Shown: positions 11,770 to 23,170, numbered from the stretch's first letter. The stretch: DNA of 64,000 nt from Atherix ibis (GCA_958298945.1 OY282610.1:44833667-44897666); one strand, 5' to 3'. Notes: generated from the letters alone by a model not told the origin. Numbers and translations: made by a program.

Positions 11770-13420
11770 TGTGTCATTTGACAGCTGTAAAACACATATA
11801 TGAGGTCTGTTCAAAAAGTATCGCGAATTTTGAATTTCCGTGGGTTACGTATATTCGATTTTTTGTGGCGTTATGTTGGTACTCATGTCTCTCACTTATG
11901 CCGACAAGTTCGGCCATTTTGAATGTTCAGTTAATTTTTGACAACTGGTTTGCTTGCACGTGTTTCGGCTCGTCTTCGATTTTTGCCCATTTTCGACCAA
12001 AAACAGCATCGCATTAACATTTCTAAGGAGCTTTTGGACTCTGTCCGCGATGACCCAAATTTGCTCCAGAGGGTCATAACTGGTGACGAATCATGGGTTT
12101 ATGGTTATGACATGGAAACCAAAGGTCAATCATCCCAATGGAAGCTACCGCATAAGCCAAGGCCGAAAAAAGCGCACCAAGTTCGGTAGAATGTGAAGGT
12201 TTTGCTTACAGTTTTCTTCGATTGCAAGGGCGTGGTGCATTATGAGTTCTTGCCACAGGGTAGAAAGGTTAATAAGGAATATTACCTGCAAGTTGCGCGA
12301 AGCAATCCTCCAGAAACGACCGGACTTGTGGAAGAAAAAAAATTGGCTTTTGCACCATGATAACGCCCCTGCTCACGCATCGTTGCTTGTGCGTGAATTT
12401 TTAGGCAAAAACAACACACTAATAATGCCGCAGCCACCGTATTCCCCAGATCTGGCCAGTTGTGACTTTTTGTTGTTCCCGAAACAGATTCTTTGATCCA
12501 TTTTTTGGAATGGGCAAAAATCGAAGACGAGCCAAAAGCAGCTGTCAAAAATTAACTGAATATTCAAAATGGCCGAACATTTCGACATAAGTGAGAGACA
12601 TGAGTATCAACATAACGCCACAAAAAAAATCGAAAATCGAATATACGTAACCCGCGGAAATTCAAAATTCGCGATACTTTTTGAACAGACCTCGTATATC
12701 CTCCAACGTGGCATTTGTTTAGTTTTACAATTTGCAATTTTACATTATGAATTTTTCAACAATCAAATAATGCGTTTAAATTATAAAAACTTCACGCCGA
12801 ATGGGATTTGGATGGTTATTTTCGAACAAATTTTATTCAACGATAAGGACCATCATTACTCGCTCGGTGGATGTGTCAATGAGCAAAATTACCGTATATG
12901 AGGCTGTGAAAAACCACAAGTAACTGTGCAGTAGCAGTCATTGTATCCACAAGTGTTTGGTGTGCATTTTAGTCTGAAGATGTTATTGGGCCAACTTTCT
13001 TTTAAAAAATGAAGAAGACGAAACTGTTACCATAAATTCCAAGCGCTATAACGGTAGAATAACTGACATTTTCTTTGGACTGAATTTGACGATTTTAATC
13101 TGGGATCATATGTAGTTTCAGAAGAAAAAATGTGTACGATTGGAAAGATCGTGTTCACGCAGACAATATTTTTTTAGTAATCACTGGACTGAATTACAGA
13201 AAAAAAGTCCAATGGCGTCAATTAATGACCGAATTACAGTCCAAAAAATGTGCGAATGTCACCAAAGTAATTACCTCAAAAGGATCGAATCCTGCAAAAT
13301 GTCCCTTGCCTATTTAAATGATGTAGTATTCCATGCAGAAATTGCAAGATCAAAGCAATGTATAACTTTACTTTCCAAAGCACAAATAATATTGACAGGG
13401 ATAACTGTCAATACAAACTG
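11770..13420 (+). mobile_element. DD41D (rosa-like) relic, second family, interrupted by a mariner
   Basis: Sequence from 12697 to about 13420 translates in pieces to a DD41D-type transposase. It shows FNDKDHHYSLGGCVNEQNYR (first catalytic D region, near 12835), a degraded IIGPYFF-like segment, FDDFNLGSYVV near 13090, and a C-terminal LNDVVF segment near 13316. The nucleotide text matches a second relic at 36086-36640. The left part (TTTGACAGCTG near 11778) pairs with 36100, and the match resumes right after the mariner at 12697, so the mariner sits inside it. Outer ends were not resolved. Multiple frameshifts and stops; dead. Confidence 0.6.
11801..12694 (+). mobile_element. DD34D mariner with unusually long terminal inverted repeats, internally deleted
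   Basis: TA dinucleotides at 11799-11800 and 12695-12696 flank an 894-bp element. Its ends start YGAGGTCTGTTCAAAAAGTA. The inverted match continues inward for about 190 bp (11801-11992 against 12509-12694), far longer than the usual ~30-bp mariner TIR, so the right end is a copy of the 5' end. The middle encodes the catalytic half of a transposase with all three acids: VITGDESWVYGYD near 12075, HHDNAPAHAS near 12350 and PYSPDLASCDFLLF near 12440. The spacing of the last two is 34 residues. The DNA-binding half is missing, and there is a stop at 12187 and a frameshift near 12300. Not autonomous. Confidence 0.88.
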
Positions 13421-14321
13421 ACAGTTGCACTACCTCCCAGTTGTCATACAAAGAATAAAAAGATTCTATGCTATTTAAGATATGAGTTGGCCGTCTAGAT
13501 CCCGTGTGGTTTAATTCGGTCTGTTTGGTTTTTTTTTACTGTGAAATTTAGAAGAAACTTTTGGAGAACGATAATAAAATGCAAATACGATTCGTAATCG
13601 TACGGAATTTATCGATAATTGTATATTTAGACTAGAAATGAACAAATGGACCTGCTGTCTACTGAAGATGACTGGAATGCGATACCTGCAATTTTTCTTT
13701 GAAGCAACGAAGCCCAAATTGATTGCCTTCATAACAACGATTTTTTTTGCTTTATTTCAATTGAAACTGACACAAAAACAAATACGCTCTCATTAAGGTA
13801 GCTGTTAATGCAGGTTGCGACTTTTCTGAAAGTATTTCTCCTCAATGTGGCCTCGTTGCAGGTGTTTTTTTTTTAAATTTCAGAACAACAAAAAGTGAAA
13901 TATTATTTGACAGATAATTTCCGGAAGCTAATCTTATCCGATCGGTGCAATTTTTTACAGCTATTAAACCTAATTTTTTTTATTGGTTTAATAGCATACA
14001 CCAACGACCACATCTATGCCCACAAAATGACTGTTCATTTCTAAAGTAAATTTGAATAATTTGCGAAAACTGAAGATCATTGAAATGGCAAACTATACTG
14101 TGTCAAAATCATTAACAAACTTTGATGAAAACAAACAAAAAAACCACACAGAAACCCGAATGGAAAAAGTTGTCAACAAATTGAGGCCATAACGCACTTA
14201 TATCCCACGCCTATACATAAATCAATTAGAACAATTTTTTAAGATCGGCTTGATAACTTAACCTGACCAAAGTATTAGTAAACACCACCAGATGTCACTG
14301 TTCACTGAAATACGACGGCAA
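13421..14321. other. Non-coding stretch between transposon relics
   Basis: No gene or repeat recognised. A sequence close to the CTCF core (GTGACATCTGGTGG on the minus strand) occurs at 14285-14298. Confidence 0.4.
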
Positions 14322-15610
14322 TACAGGTGGACCATTTAAAAGTTGCATTTTAAAAAGTAAATAAAAAAAAAACTAGTGTATATATTTTTAAATTTCCGGT
14401 TTTATTATAAAGATTGAACCTTGAAATTTAAGAATAAAATACAAAACAACATCATTTAAATGACTGCCACAGCTGGCCTTACAGTACCCCATTCGCTCGA
14501 CCCAATTTTTCATTACATTTTCGATTGTCTGGGCCTGTATCTCTTCAATGGCAACTTTGATTTCGTGTTTCAAGGCCTCAATTGTCTCTGGATGGCTTGC
14601 GTAACATTTATCCTTAACGGCTCCCCACAGAAAATATTCCAACGGACACAAATCACAGCTCCGAGGCGGCCAATTGACATCAGAATTTCGGCAGATTATT
14701 CGGTTTTCGAAAGCAGTGCCCAAAAGTTGTATTGTTACGTTGGCTGTGTGGCAAGTTGAAACCAAATGTCGTCCATGCCATTCTCTTCAACTTTTGGAAA
14801 CAAAAATTCGTTGAGCATGCCACGATAGCGCTCACCATTGACCGTAACGGCGGCTCCTTCATCGTTTTCGAAGAAAATCGGGCCAATGATGCCTCCAGTC
14901 CAAAATCCGCACCAAACCGTGACTCGTTGTGGATGCAGCTTTTCCATGATGACGTATGGATTTTCTGAGCCCCAGATGCGACAATTTTGTTTGTTGACAT
15001 ACCCACCGCGGTGGAAATGGGCCTCATCCGAAAAGATGATTTTTCAGCAAAAATGCTCATCTTCGGCCAATTGATCTTGAGCTCATTGGGCAAACCGAAA
15101 ACGCATCGGATAGTCATGCGGCTTTAGTTGTTGGACTAACTGAACTTTGTAAGCTTTCATACCGAGGTCTTTGTGCAAAATTCTCAACAGAGAAGTGCGA
15201 GAAATGTTCAATTCCTGAGAACGGTAACGAGTTGATGTTGATGGATGATCACGGACATTTTTAGCAACGTCGGCAATATTCTCGGTCGTACGCACTGTAT
15301 TAGAACGGGAACGAGTTGCTTTGGCAACCAACAAACCAGTTTCGCGAACTCGCTTCACGAATTTGTCCACAAGTTGACGTGATGGCATTCGATCTTTGCT
15401 CATTTTTTTTTAAATTTCTCAGTTTGGTTTGAAGATTCACCACTTTGGAAGTAAGTTTTCAATATTTCTTCAATTCGTAAAATTCAGACTTTCAACTCAA
15501 GTACTTCAAATAAATAGTGGTTCAAAATGCAACGAAAGATGTGGTTCACTGAACTTCGTTTTGGCGGTACTATAACAAGTGACGTTTAGCGTTTTAAAAG
15601 ACCGTCGAAT
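14322..15610 (-). mobile_element. DD41D (rosa-like) element, third family, minus strand
   Basis: The transposase relic (see separate entry) is framed by poorly conserved ends. GGTGGACCATTTAAAAG on the left and the reverse complement of TTTTAAAAGACCGTC on the right are related but not perfect, so the limits are approximate. It is the best preserved DD41D copy here, with nearly the whole protein length recoverable in two frames. Confidence 0.75.
14388..15403 (-). pseudogene. DD41D-type transposase pseudogene
   Basis: Read on the minus strand, 15403-15083 gives an N-terminal DNA-binding part: SRQLVDKFVKRVRETG, then RSLRTTENI-like text and a second helix region ending PHDYPMRFRFAQ. The same frame continues through two stops to IIFSDEAHFHRGGYVNKQN (first catalytic D), VTVWCGFWTGGIIGP and FENDEGAAVTVNGERYRG, ending near 14735. 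A frameshift near 14750 moves the rest into another frame: CHTANVTIQLL, VNWPPRSCDLCPLEYFLWG and the C-terminal HLNDVV. By my count the second and third acidic positions are 41 residues apart. The third is Glu (PLEY) where relatives have Asp. The QQD motif itself is damaged. Related copies lie at 12.7, 36, 52.8 and 59 kb. Confidence 0.87.
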
Positions 15611-15649
15611 TAAAAAAAATCTCAAAATAACATATTACATTGAATTTAG

Positions 15650-16325
15650 GGTATGAGAAAGCTATCGGTGAAACAATTTTAATAGTGTGTTTGGACATTT
15701 GTAAGCGTAATCTAAGTGAATTTTTCATCGATTCATAGCTGTTGATGAAACATGGATTTCCCATTATACTTCCAAAATCAAAGTTCAGTCAAAACAGTGG
15801 ACTTTTACTTTCGAACGTACACCAAAAAAGGTAAAAACAGTTTTATCAGCGGGAAAGATTATGGCTACCGTTTTCTGGGATGCCTATGGTATTAGTTAAC
15901 CAGTTGAATGATGAAATCAAAAAAAAACGACGACATTTGGCAAAGCAAAAAAATTCTCTTTTATCAAATGACCGCATATGTCCATTTGTATCATCGTCAT
16001 GGCAAACTGCATGAATTATGGTACGAATTGCTTCCGCACTCATCACATTCGCTAGATTTAGCACCCAGTAATTATTTTCTATTATCCAATATGCAAAAAT
16101 GGATCAGCGTAAAAAGATTTGACTTAAACGATAAGGCTGAAACAAACGCTTTTTTTTTGAAGAGTTCGAGAGAAATACATTTTTTAGACGGCATACAAAA
16201 GATGGAAAAACGTTGAACTTAGTGTACCGAGCTAAATGGCGCCTATAATGCAAAATAAAATGAATTTTACATATAAATGTTTTTTTTCGCTTCAAGGCCA
16301 CCTATTTATCATATAGCCCTTTTAC
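15650..16325 (+). mobile_element. mariner relic, irritans-like (DD34D), 3' part
   Basis: Translation in pieces gives AVDETWISHYTSKIK (first acid, near 15735), SKQWTF, KTVLSAGKIMATVFWDAYG near 15840, and after a deletion HGKLHELWYELLPHSSHS near 16000. SLDLAPSNYFLL follows, where Asn stands at the third catalytic position, then KRF and YFLDGIQKMEKR near 16190. The DETW-HHYTP and MATVFWDA signatures are those of irritans-type mariners such as Himar1 relatives. The region holding the second catalytic Asp is lost or scrambled near 15900-15980. The 5' end is not identifiable; the right end is around 16320. Dead copy. Confidence 0.8.
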
Positions 16326-17403
16326 TTTCGAATTTCGAAATATTTTTCAGAAAATCATCCCGCTGTTACCAAAACAATTTTATTTCGATTTTTCTTAAAT
16401 GTTCTTGATTTTTTTAACAACTGTAAACGATTGAAAGCAAGGTAATAGACGTTTTTTATGAAGGTCAATAATAGAATGTGCTCTTTAGCATAATAAATGA
16501 GAATGGAGAGTTTGAACAAACTGTAATGTGAACAAAAAAAGGAGTAGCGCAAAAAAGAAAAGGTAGTGAAGGGAGTTGATTTAATCTAATTTCAATTGCG
16601 AGTAGAAGGAATAGGCAGTTTACGGCTTCAGATATCACCTATAGATTTAATAAGAAGCGATAAAATCCAGTAAGCGTAGATAAAATAAAACGCCGTTTGA
16701 GGATTGTACGTCTACTAATAAAGTCGATTAGCGGCAAGAAAAGTTTTACTTCATTCGCAAAATAAGATGAAAATGTCAAAAGGGGGCAAAAGAGCGCACG
16801 AAAGATGCTGAAAAGATGTATCGTAGGTACTGTAAAACATGTTATGATTTGGTGATGACCTTGTTGGAATAACAAAAAAAAATATTTCAATGGAGCACTA
16901 CAAGGAGAGGATATGCACGCTTTTTCTTCAAGAACAAAGATTTTAGAGAAAAATTTTATGCTACCATTAAATATTTACGAGATAAGTTCTACCAAAAGTC
17001 ACAAACATGGAATCCAAACCAGCAAATAGGGCGAAACTTTCTAAAAGTCGACATAAAATTTACCCACACACTATGAGAAAATTCCATGGAATTGAAATTC
17101 AATTAAAAATGGCGGTTGTTTTGTGAAATTTAAAAAAAAAAAATTAACCTAATAATTTTTTTAAAAACATTTGCAAAAAACATAACCTAACAGATGAAGA
17201 AACTGACCGCATTTACATTTTCTCTTCGAACTAAAGTGCTTATTATTAAATATGAAGTATTTAAAAATGCTAACTTATCTGCTGTTTTGGTCAAAGAAAA
17301 TATTCCCACGACCCCATTTTAGCAGTTTTTATTATGGATGGTAAAAAATTTTACCGTTTAAATAAATTCAAATACAACAAAGCACATGATGACAGAACGG
17401 TTA
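16326..17403. other. Unidentified non-coding stretch
   Basis: Somewhat more mixed base composition than the flanks, but no family was recognised in either strand. May contain further decayed transposon sequence. Confidence 0.4.
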
Positions 17404-17862
17404 CCAGATGTATAAGCTTAAATCCGCTGTTTTTACTCAGAAAGCAAAAACAAATGCATTCAAAGTACTTGCCCTCGCTAGCTCTCGGGCAATTTGTGGA
17501 TACCACGCCAAAAAAATTCCTTCTCTTTCGAGGCAAACTACTCATCAAGCCATTTTCGGACGTCTTCGTAAGAATCGAAGTGCTGTCCAAAGAGCGCGTG
17601 GCCCATTGATGAAAACAGGTGGTATTCGGAAGGAGCCAGGTCTGGCGAATAAGCGGGATGGGATAGCACCTCTTAGTTGAGTGTCTCCAAGTAGTTTCGG
17701 ACCATTTATGACGTGTGCGATGGTTCGTTGTCGTGGAGGAAAATTAGCTTGTCATGTCTTTGTTGATAATCCATCCTTCTTTTCACGCAGAGCACGGTGC
17801 AATTTGATCAGTTGTTGGTGCTAGCGGTGGGCATTACCAGTTTCACCAGGTTTCAACATCTC
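17404..17862 (-). mobile_element. Mos1-like (mauritiana) mariner, 3' fragment
   Basis: The terminal repeat CCAGATGTATAAGCTTAAAT starts at 17404 after a TA. It matches the ends of the better copy at 54749-55972. Minus-strand translation gives DYQQRHDKLIFLHDN, NYLET, PAYSPDLAPSEYHLFSSMGH, HFDSYEDVRKWLDE, KEKEFFWRGIHKLPE and EGKYFE, the C-terminal half of a mauritiana-type transposase. It retains the wild-type C-terminal frame that the 55-kb copy has lost, but has Glu for the third Asp and several stops. The other half is missing: homology stops at about 17862, where unrelated gag-like sequence begins. Confidence 0.88.
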
Positions 17863-18430
17863 ACAGAAATCTTGAGATCCATTCAAAGTTATCCAGAGCT
17901 GGATGATCTGAGCGTCAACGCCACAACTACAAAAAGAATACCTTAGGCCACCTTCTAATGGCGATAGACCGTAAAGCCCACCAAAAAACGACGCAATTTT
18001 AAGCAATTGATCCCAAGAAATTAGAGCAGGCAGCGGATTTACTCTGCAATGCGCATACGATTGCCGTTGACGGTGGTTTGACCGAACCGTCTGATCTAGC
18101 GAAGCTCTTGAGAAACGACTGGAAACAGAACGACAGATGAAAGTGAAAGCGGTGAAGTCAATGAAAGTCATATAGAGGCACACAAACTGCACTGATAGTT
18201 ATTCCCGCCGACTTAGCTAAAAGAGCCCTATTCAAGAACAAATCAAGGTAGTTTGGGTTTAAGTACCTTGGATTTGAACAGTTGGCTAGGAGTTGTAAAG
18301 GCCCACACAGAAAGGAAAAAACCCTGTTAGATGTGGTGACGAAGATCATATGGCGAAAGAATGCAGAAAGCAGCGATACACTGCTTTCTCTGTAGAAATG
18401 GAAATTTTTGTTTTGTCTGGGTCTTAAAAA
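17863..18430 (+). pseudogene. Zinc-knuckle gag-like (non-LTR ORF1) fragment
   Basis: Fragmentary translation shows MKVKAVKSMK near 18140, an LIVIPADLAKRAL-like segment near 18200, IKVVWV near 18245, and RCGDEDHMAKECRK near 18320. The last has the C-x4-H-x4-C half of a CCHC zinc knuckle; the first cysteine seems mutated. This order (charged region, then a conserved segment, then zinc knuckles) is typical of ORF1/gag proteins of R1/I-type non-LTR elements. Frames shift several times. The junction with the mariner fragment at 17862 is abrupt. Confidence 0.5.
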
Positions 18431-18896
18431 AAAATTGGAAATAGCAACAAGTCATTAAAAAAATGGCGACAAAAAAAGAGTGTCTAATTTACCAACCTAA
18501 ATGTTAATTCAAGTTTCTATAGAAAAACAAACCGTAGCTAAAACAATCACATAAGTTTAAATATGGAAGTAGTTCAAGAAATGACCGTACGCTGCAGGGG
18601 CTAGGATCCCCAGTGCCGGTGACCTTAGGGATTAAGCAAGTGGGCTCCTATTTGTCGTTATCCGGCGACCGCAATATTGCATTGGTGAAAAACTAGGTTA
18701 AAGCAACAGAGAATACGACAAGCGAAAGAAGAGAAAGAACGTTGGTTCTTCTCGGGAGCAAAATAGAGGATCTCGTCGAGTTCATTTTAGGCATGGAGAT
18801 AAGAAAAACAATGGCTAAATACAAAAAACATCACAATCGGTAAGCATTTGGAGGACTCCAGTATGAACTGACTGAAGCAGTTCGAGACCACGAAAA

Positions 18897-19212
18897 GTAC
18901 AGAGACTTCACCGATTGTGAGAGAATGGATGGCGAAAACAAACAAAAGGAAGAACCTTCCTTCAAAATAAGAAGGCAAGTAGAAAAGAGGTTGCCTAAGA
19001 TATCGCCGGTTTTAATACCATCAAAATGTCAAGAGATACCTAAGTGGGTAAAAAAGTACAGAGACTTCACCGATTGTGAGAGAATGGATGGCGAAAAACC
19101 ACCAAAGGAAGAACCTTCCTTCAAAATAAGAAGGCAAGTAGAAAAGAGGTTGCCTAAGATATCGCCGGTTTTAATACCATCAAAATGTCAAGAGAGATAC
19201 CTAAGTGGGTAA
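18897..19212 (+). repeat. In-phase 159-bp tandem duplication inside a short ORF
   Basis: The segment starting GTACAGAGACTTCACCGATT occurs at 18897 and again at 19056, nearly identical over about 150 bp. The 159-bp period is 53 codons. An ORF (18925-19212, 95 aa) therefore contains the same roughly 50-residue Lys/Arg/Pro-rich block twice (core PSFKIRRQVEKRLPKISPV). No known domain was recognised. It lies next to the gag-like fragment and may be a derived part of the same retrotransposon ORF1. A chance ORF in a duplicated non-coding segment is also possible. Confidence 0.6.
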
Positions 19213-19215
19213 AAA

Positions 19216-20272
19216 TACTTAAGAAAAAAAAAACACTAAGATGGTGAAGACTCATTTAATACAAAGAAATTAAATATATTAACTGTAATGGGAAAAATGT
19301 CAAATAACATTTCTGATGAGATATGGTCTGGTCTATCGACAGTTTTATTAACTATATTCGAACTAATCCTACCAGTATCTATTAAAAGTCAGAGTATAAA
19401 AATATTTCAACAAAAATTATATTATTCAACAAAAATCCGAAACGAACCTAATATCAAGCAAATCTACCAGACATGGAAGTAAAAATGCAAGAAAGTATAA
19501 CTATTTGCAAATTTATATCGTCCTCTTCAACTAAAATATTATAGTAAATAGCCAGAGCGATTAAAAAATTTATACCAATCAAAAAATAGAAACAATTTTT
19601 TTTTTTTTAATGTAAGTACATTGTTTGCACTCGCAGAGAGAAACCACACCAAACATTTTATGAAAAACAACAAAAAGTTTATATTATAGAAGAAAACGAA
19701 CATTTTTTACCTAGTGTATAATTCTCTGATAAAAAAATTCTGTAGAAAAATTGTACCAATGACAAACTTCAACAGACAATTTGTTGTTAAGTATTTATCG
19801 TTAAAAATAAAATCGAAAATTTCTAATTCTATAAACATATTTACAATCAAAAAAATTCAACTGGCAATAAATAATTAAGAAAAACTAAACTACGAAATGT
19901 AATTCTTTTAAAATAAACGTGTTTTAGTAAATTTTTTAAATAGGATTAATTATGTTATGATATAGAATAAATTAGAAATAAATAAAACGAAAATAGAAAA
20001 ATAGTGAATAGTATTTGAAACGAATGTGAAACGGGGAAAAAGGTAAAAATTACAACAACAAAACTAAAACAGAATTAAATAAATATATTTTTTAAAAAAA
20101 TATAGGAGAATTTTACACACACACACACACACAAATTAATGTCTGTTTTTTTTTAAATGAAAGGTGAAAACATTTTGAAAAGAAAGCAAATCTCATGTGG
20201 GAGGTAGGTGAGGTGAGGATTTGAGAATAAAAACCACAACAACTGAAAAATATACCGAATAACCAAACTTAC
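19216..20272. other. Probable intron sequence, left of the last visible exon
   Basis: AT-rich; contains a (CA)n run at about 20115-20134. No gene seen. It follows the 5' splice site of the exon at 20273-20358, so it should be intron of the minus-strand gene, which continues beyond base 1. Confidence 0.5.
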
Positions 20273-20358
20273 CAGAATTAACATACGACATTGGCGCAGA
20301 CATCATATTGCCACCTGGCGGAAGAGGATGACATTCTGTACTATCTGGAATTTTGTCA
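20273..20358 (-). CDS. eIF4G-like gene, last exon visible in the window
   Basis: An 86-bp exon with a 3' splice site ending ATGTTAG at 20360-20359 and a consensus donor GTAAGT reading leftward from 20272. Only this acceptor keeps the phase (two bases AG carried in from the previous exon) without a stop. It encodes SDKIPDSTECHPLPPGG and a Met/Ser/Pro-rich end, finishing in phase 1. Low-complexity and probably disordered. No domain is recognisable in this exon alone; it is assigned by splice phase with the exons to its right. The polypyrimidine tract is weak, so the acceptor is the least certain boundary. Confidence 0.65.
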
Positions 20359-20765
20359 CTAACATCTGCTCGTATTTGTTTAAATTTTTTTGTTTTTTTT
20401 ATTTTTGGAAAAAGGGGGTTTTGGGCAAGCAGACGACGGCAATGATGTCAGATGAGCACAAACAGAAAAGGGAAGAAAGTGAATGAGGAAAGAACAGAAG
20501 GAGCACAAAGGTTAAGAAAGAGATAAAAAAGAGAAATATTTTGAAAAACCATAATTAGTATATTAAGAAAGGCGACTAAAAAATATTGAAAGAAATAAAT
20601 TACTTGTTAAATTTCCAGGTTTCGTTTGAATATACGATTGTTGATTTTTGTTTTCATTCAATTTTTCCGATTGTCCCATTAGACTTTCGTTTGTTTTACT
20701 GTTAAAGAGAGACAGAAAAAATTCAATTAATTAAATTTACAAAAAAAAAAAAATATTGTTTTTAC

Positions 20766-20919
20766 CTTTTCTTCGATTTGATAATTTGTTGTTTGGGTGG
20801 GATATCCACTGATGGACCATCGGACATTGCCGAAACGATTGGCGTTGATGATGGCATTAACATTTCGTTAACTGACGTATTACCTATTGGTATTGGACAA
20901 GTTTGAATTGTTCCATGAT
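20766..20919 (-). CDS. eIF4G-like gene, internal exon
   Basis: A 154-bp exon. The acceptor GCAATCTAG precedes 20919 after a long T run, and the donor AAAAG/GTAAAA lies at 20766/20765. With the G carried in from the previous exon it reads DHGTIQTCPIPIGNTSVNEM and continues to VDIPPKQQIIKSKKR, ending in phase 2. Composition is Ser/Pro/Ile-rich with a basic end. It shows no domain of its own. The open frame, clean splice sites and phase agreement with neighbours make it a convincing exon of the same minus-strand gene. Confidence 0.8.
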
Positions 20920-21557
20920 CTAGATTGCAACAAAAAAAAATAGAAAAATAGAATACAAACAAACCAAAATAAAAGTCATAAAATCAAAAACAACACAATT
21001 TAAGTTTTTTCTTTTTTATTTTGTTGTTTTTTTTGTTGTTGTCTTTAAACTGAATTTTTTGTACTTTTTAAAATAATTTTCTTTTGTAAATGCAAAATAA
21101 TCGCATATAAACTATTATAAATAAGCCAAATTGAATAGCGAAAAAATGCATAAGTAAGTAAGCAAAGCCGCATCGAATAATAATTTTGATCCCGACTGGA
21201 TTGTGTATTTGTCCGAACCGAATTCTTACTCAGAAGGACGAGGATCATTCTACTAGTTATCACATGCGGACTATCAAGCATGAGGATTAATTTGCACTTG
21301 ATTCTTCTGAAGGGAAGATACATCAGCGAATAATTAGACCATTACATGTTCATAACCCGACTGGATTGTGCATTAATATTTTGTAAGAATTGCACATGAA
21401 AAAGACAATCTTGGCTGAAATCGACACATGACAATTGTTATTCTTTGGTCCAGCAAGTGATATTGACTGTTAATGGGATCGATTTTTCGATCAAAATGAT
21501 TGATTTTAAAAAAGAGTGTTTGTATTGAAAATTAAACAAATTATCACATGTTAATTA

Positions 21558-22414
21558 TTGGGTTGTCAAGAAAGTAATTTCGTTGTTTCCCAAAAGAGGA
21601 CTTAATTGTATTTTTTCACAATCAACTTCACACTTAAGCCGCATAATCATATGTATTATATTTTGACAGGTGACAGCAAAGCTTCCTTTTAAATATGGAA
21701 AGTGAAAAACAGCATTTTCGACATATTTTATTTTTTTACAATAGAAAAGATAAAAATGCTGTTCAAACAAGAAAAGAATTATCCGATGTGTATTAAGAAG
21801 GATGTGTTAAGTGAGCGCCAGTGTCAAAACTGGTTTGAAAAATTTCGATCCGGCAATTTTGATCTCAAAGATGCACTACGATCTGGAAGGCCAGTTGAAG
21901 CTGATAAAGACACAATAAAGCCATTAATTGATGCAAACCGACGAATAACAACTCGTGAGATCGATCGCTGAGAGATTAAATTTATCGAATACGACCGTTC
22001 ATGATCATTTGAAACGACTAGGTTTTATCTCAAAACTGAACATATGGGTTCCTCACCTTCTTACGGAAAAAAATTTGTGCCGTCGCATTGACGTTTGTGA
22101 TTTACTTTTCAAACGCAAAGAAAATGATCCATTTTTGAAGCGTATAATCACTTGGGACGAGAAATGGGTTGTCTACAACAATGTTAAGCGTAAAAGATTT
22201 TGAATATTCATCAAAAAAAGGTTATGCTATCTGTTTGGTGGGATTTCAAAGAAATCGTTTATTTTGAGCAACACAACGATCAATTCTGAAGTGTACTGTT
22301 ATCAGTTAGACAAATTGAATGATTCACTTAAAGAAAAAAAGCCAATAAATAAACTATTGGGTTGTTCGGAAAGTAATTTCGTAATAAAACGAAATTACTT
22401 TCTTGACAATCCAA
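21558..22414 (+). mobile_element. DD34D-type mariner relic with a large 3' deletion
   Basis: TA at 21556-21557 and 22415-22416 flank an 857-bp element with ends TTGGGTTGTCAAGAAAGTAA and its inverse. It encodes the N-terminal half of a transposase: RQCQNWFEKFRSGNFDLKD, SGRPVEAD, TTREI (first helix-turn-helix, near 21810-21960), then AERLNLSNTTVHDHLKRLGF, WVPHLLTEK and IITWDEKWVVYNNVKRKR (first catalytic Asp, near 22155). WWDFKEIVYF follows. The second and third acids are deleted. There is a frameshift at about 21960 and a stop after KRKRF. It sits in the intron between exons 23171-23351 and 20766-20919. Subfamily is probably mellifera/cecropia-like; not certain. Confidence 0.85.
22357..22414. 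repeat. 58-bp TA-flanked palindrome made of two mariner termini
   Basis: At the 3' end of the mariner, a 25-bp arm starting TTGGGTTGTTCGGAAAGTAA is followed by an 8-bp spacer and an inverted 25-bp arm (21 of 25 positions pair). TA precedes and follows it. It is either a minimal two-terminus insertion or the result of aberrant end repair. Confidence 0.8.
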
Positions 22415-22416
22415 TA

Positions 22417-23170
22417 GTAATTTTTGAATAGTCCTCACGATTCCGTTTCAAATGATGTTACACAGTTTCATGCTTCCAATTATTGTTCGTTGCAAACAAA
22501 AATTCATTATTATGTATAACTTTTAAAGTACAAAGCATGTGACATTTTTAAAAGATCTTTTTTATTATTTATAACGAATTTCATGTGACGTTTTCAAAAT
22601 ATCTTTTTTATTATTTGTAACGAAGTCTGTGTGATTTGGTTTTTTATTTATTTTTGTAGAAAAAGCTCTCAAATTCATAGCATTTTTCTTTTAATAATAT
22701 TTTTATTTTATAATATTTATTTACACTTTTGTGTAAGGAAAATCTAAAAAATGGAGAACAGAAAACTTTTTTAATTCGTTTTTTTTTATTGAGATCAAAT
22801 CACGTATCCTTAAAGGATAGTCACGGTTATTGTGTTGTGCTTAGTAATTATTAGTCTGTGTAAAAAATTATTTATATCACATCACAGGGAATATATTTGG
22901 GGAAAATAAGAAGCAAATTTCAAATGAAAATTGTAAAACCAATAAAAATTCTTAGAAAATATTATTTCAGGGATTTTCTGCTAAACTAAACTGTGTCGTC
23001 CTCCCCGTAAGTAAGTCCCCGTCCAGTAAGTGTTAATATTTTTAAAATAAAAACCAACAAATTGATATTTATGGTACAATATCATGAAATGATGATATTT
23101 ACAATATCGAAGGGGAAGTGTGGTTTAGGTAAACGAAAGTAATGAAATAAATAAATTTCAACCAACTTAC
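22417..23170. other. Intron sequence
   Basis: Between the mariner and the next exon. AT-rich, with a repeated 'AAAATATCTTTTTTATTATTTGTAAC'-like phrase near 22545 and 22595. No gene. Confidence 0.6.
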
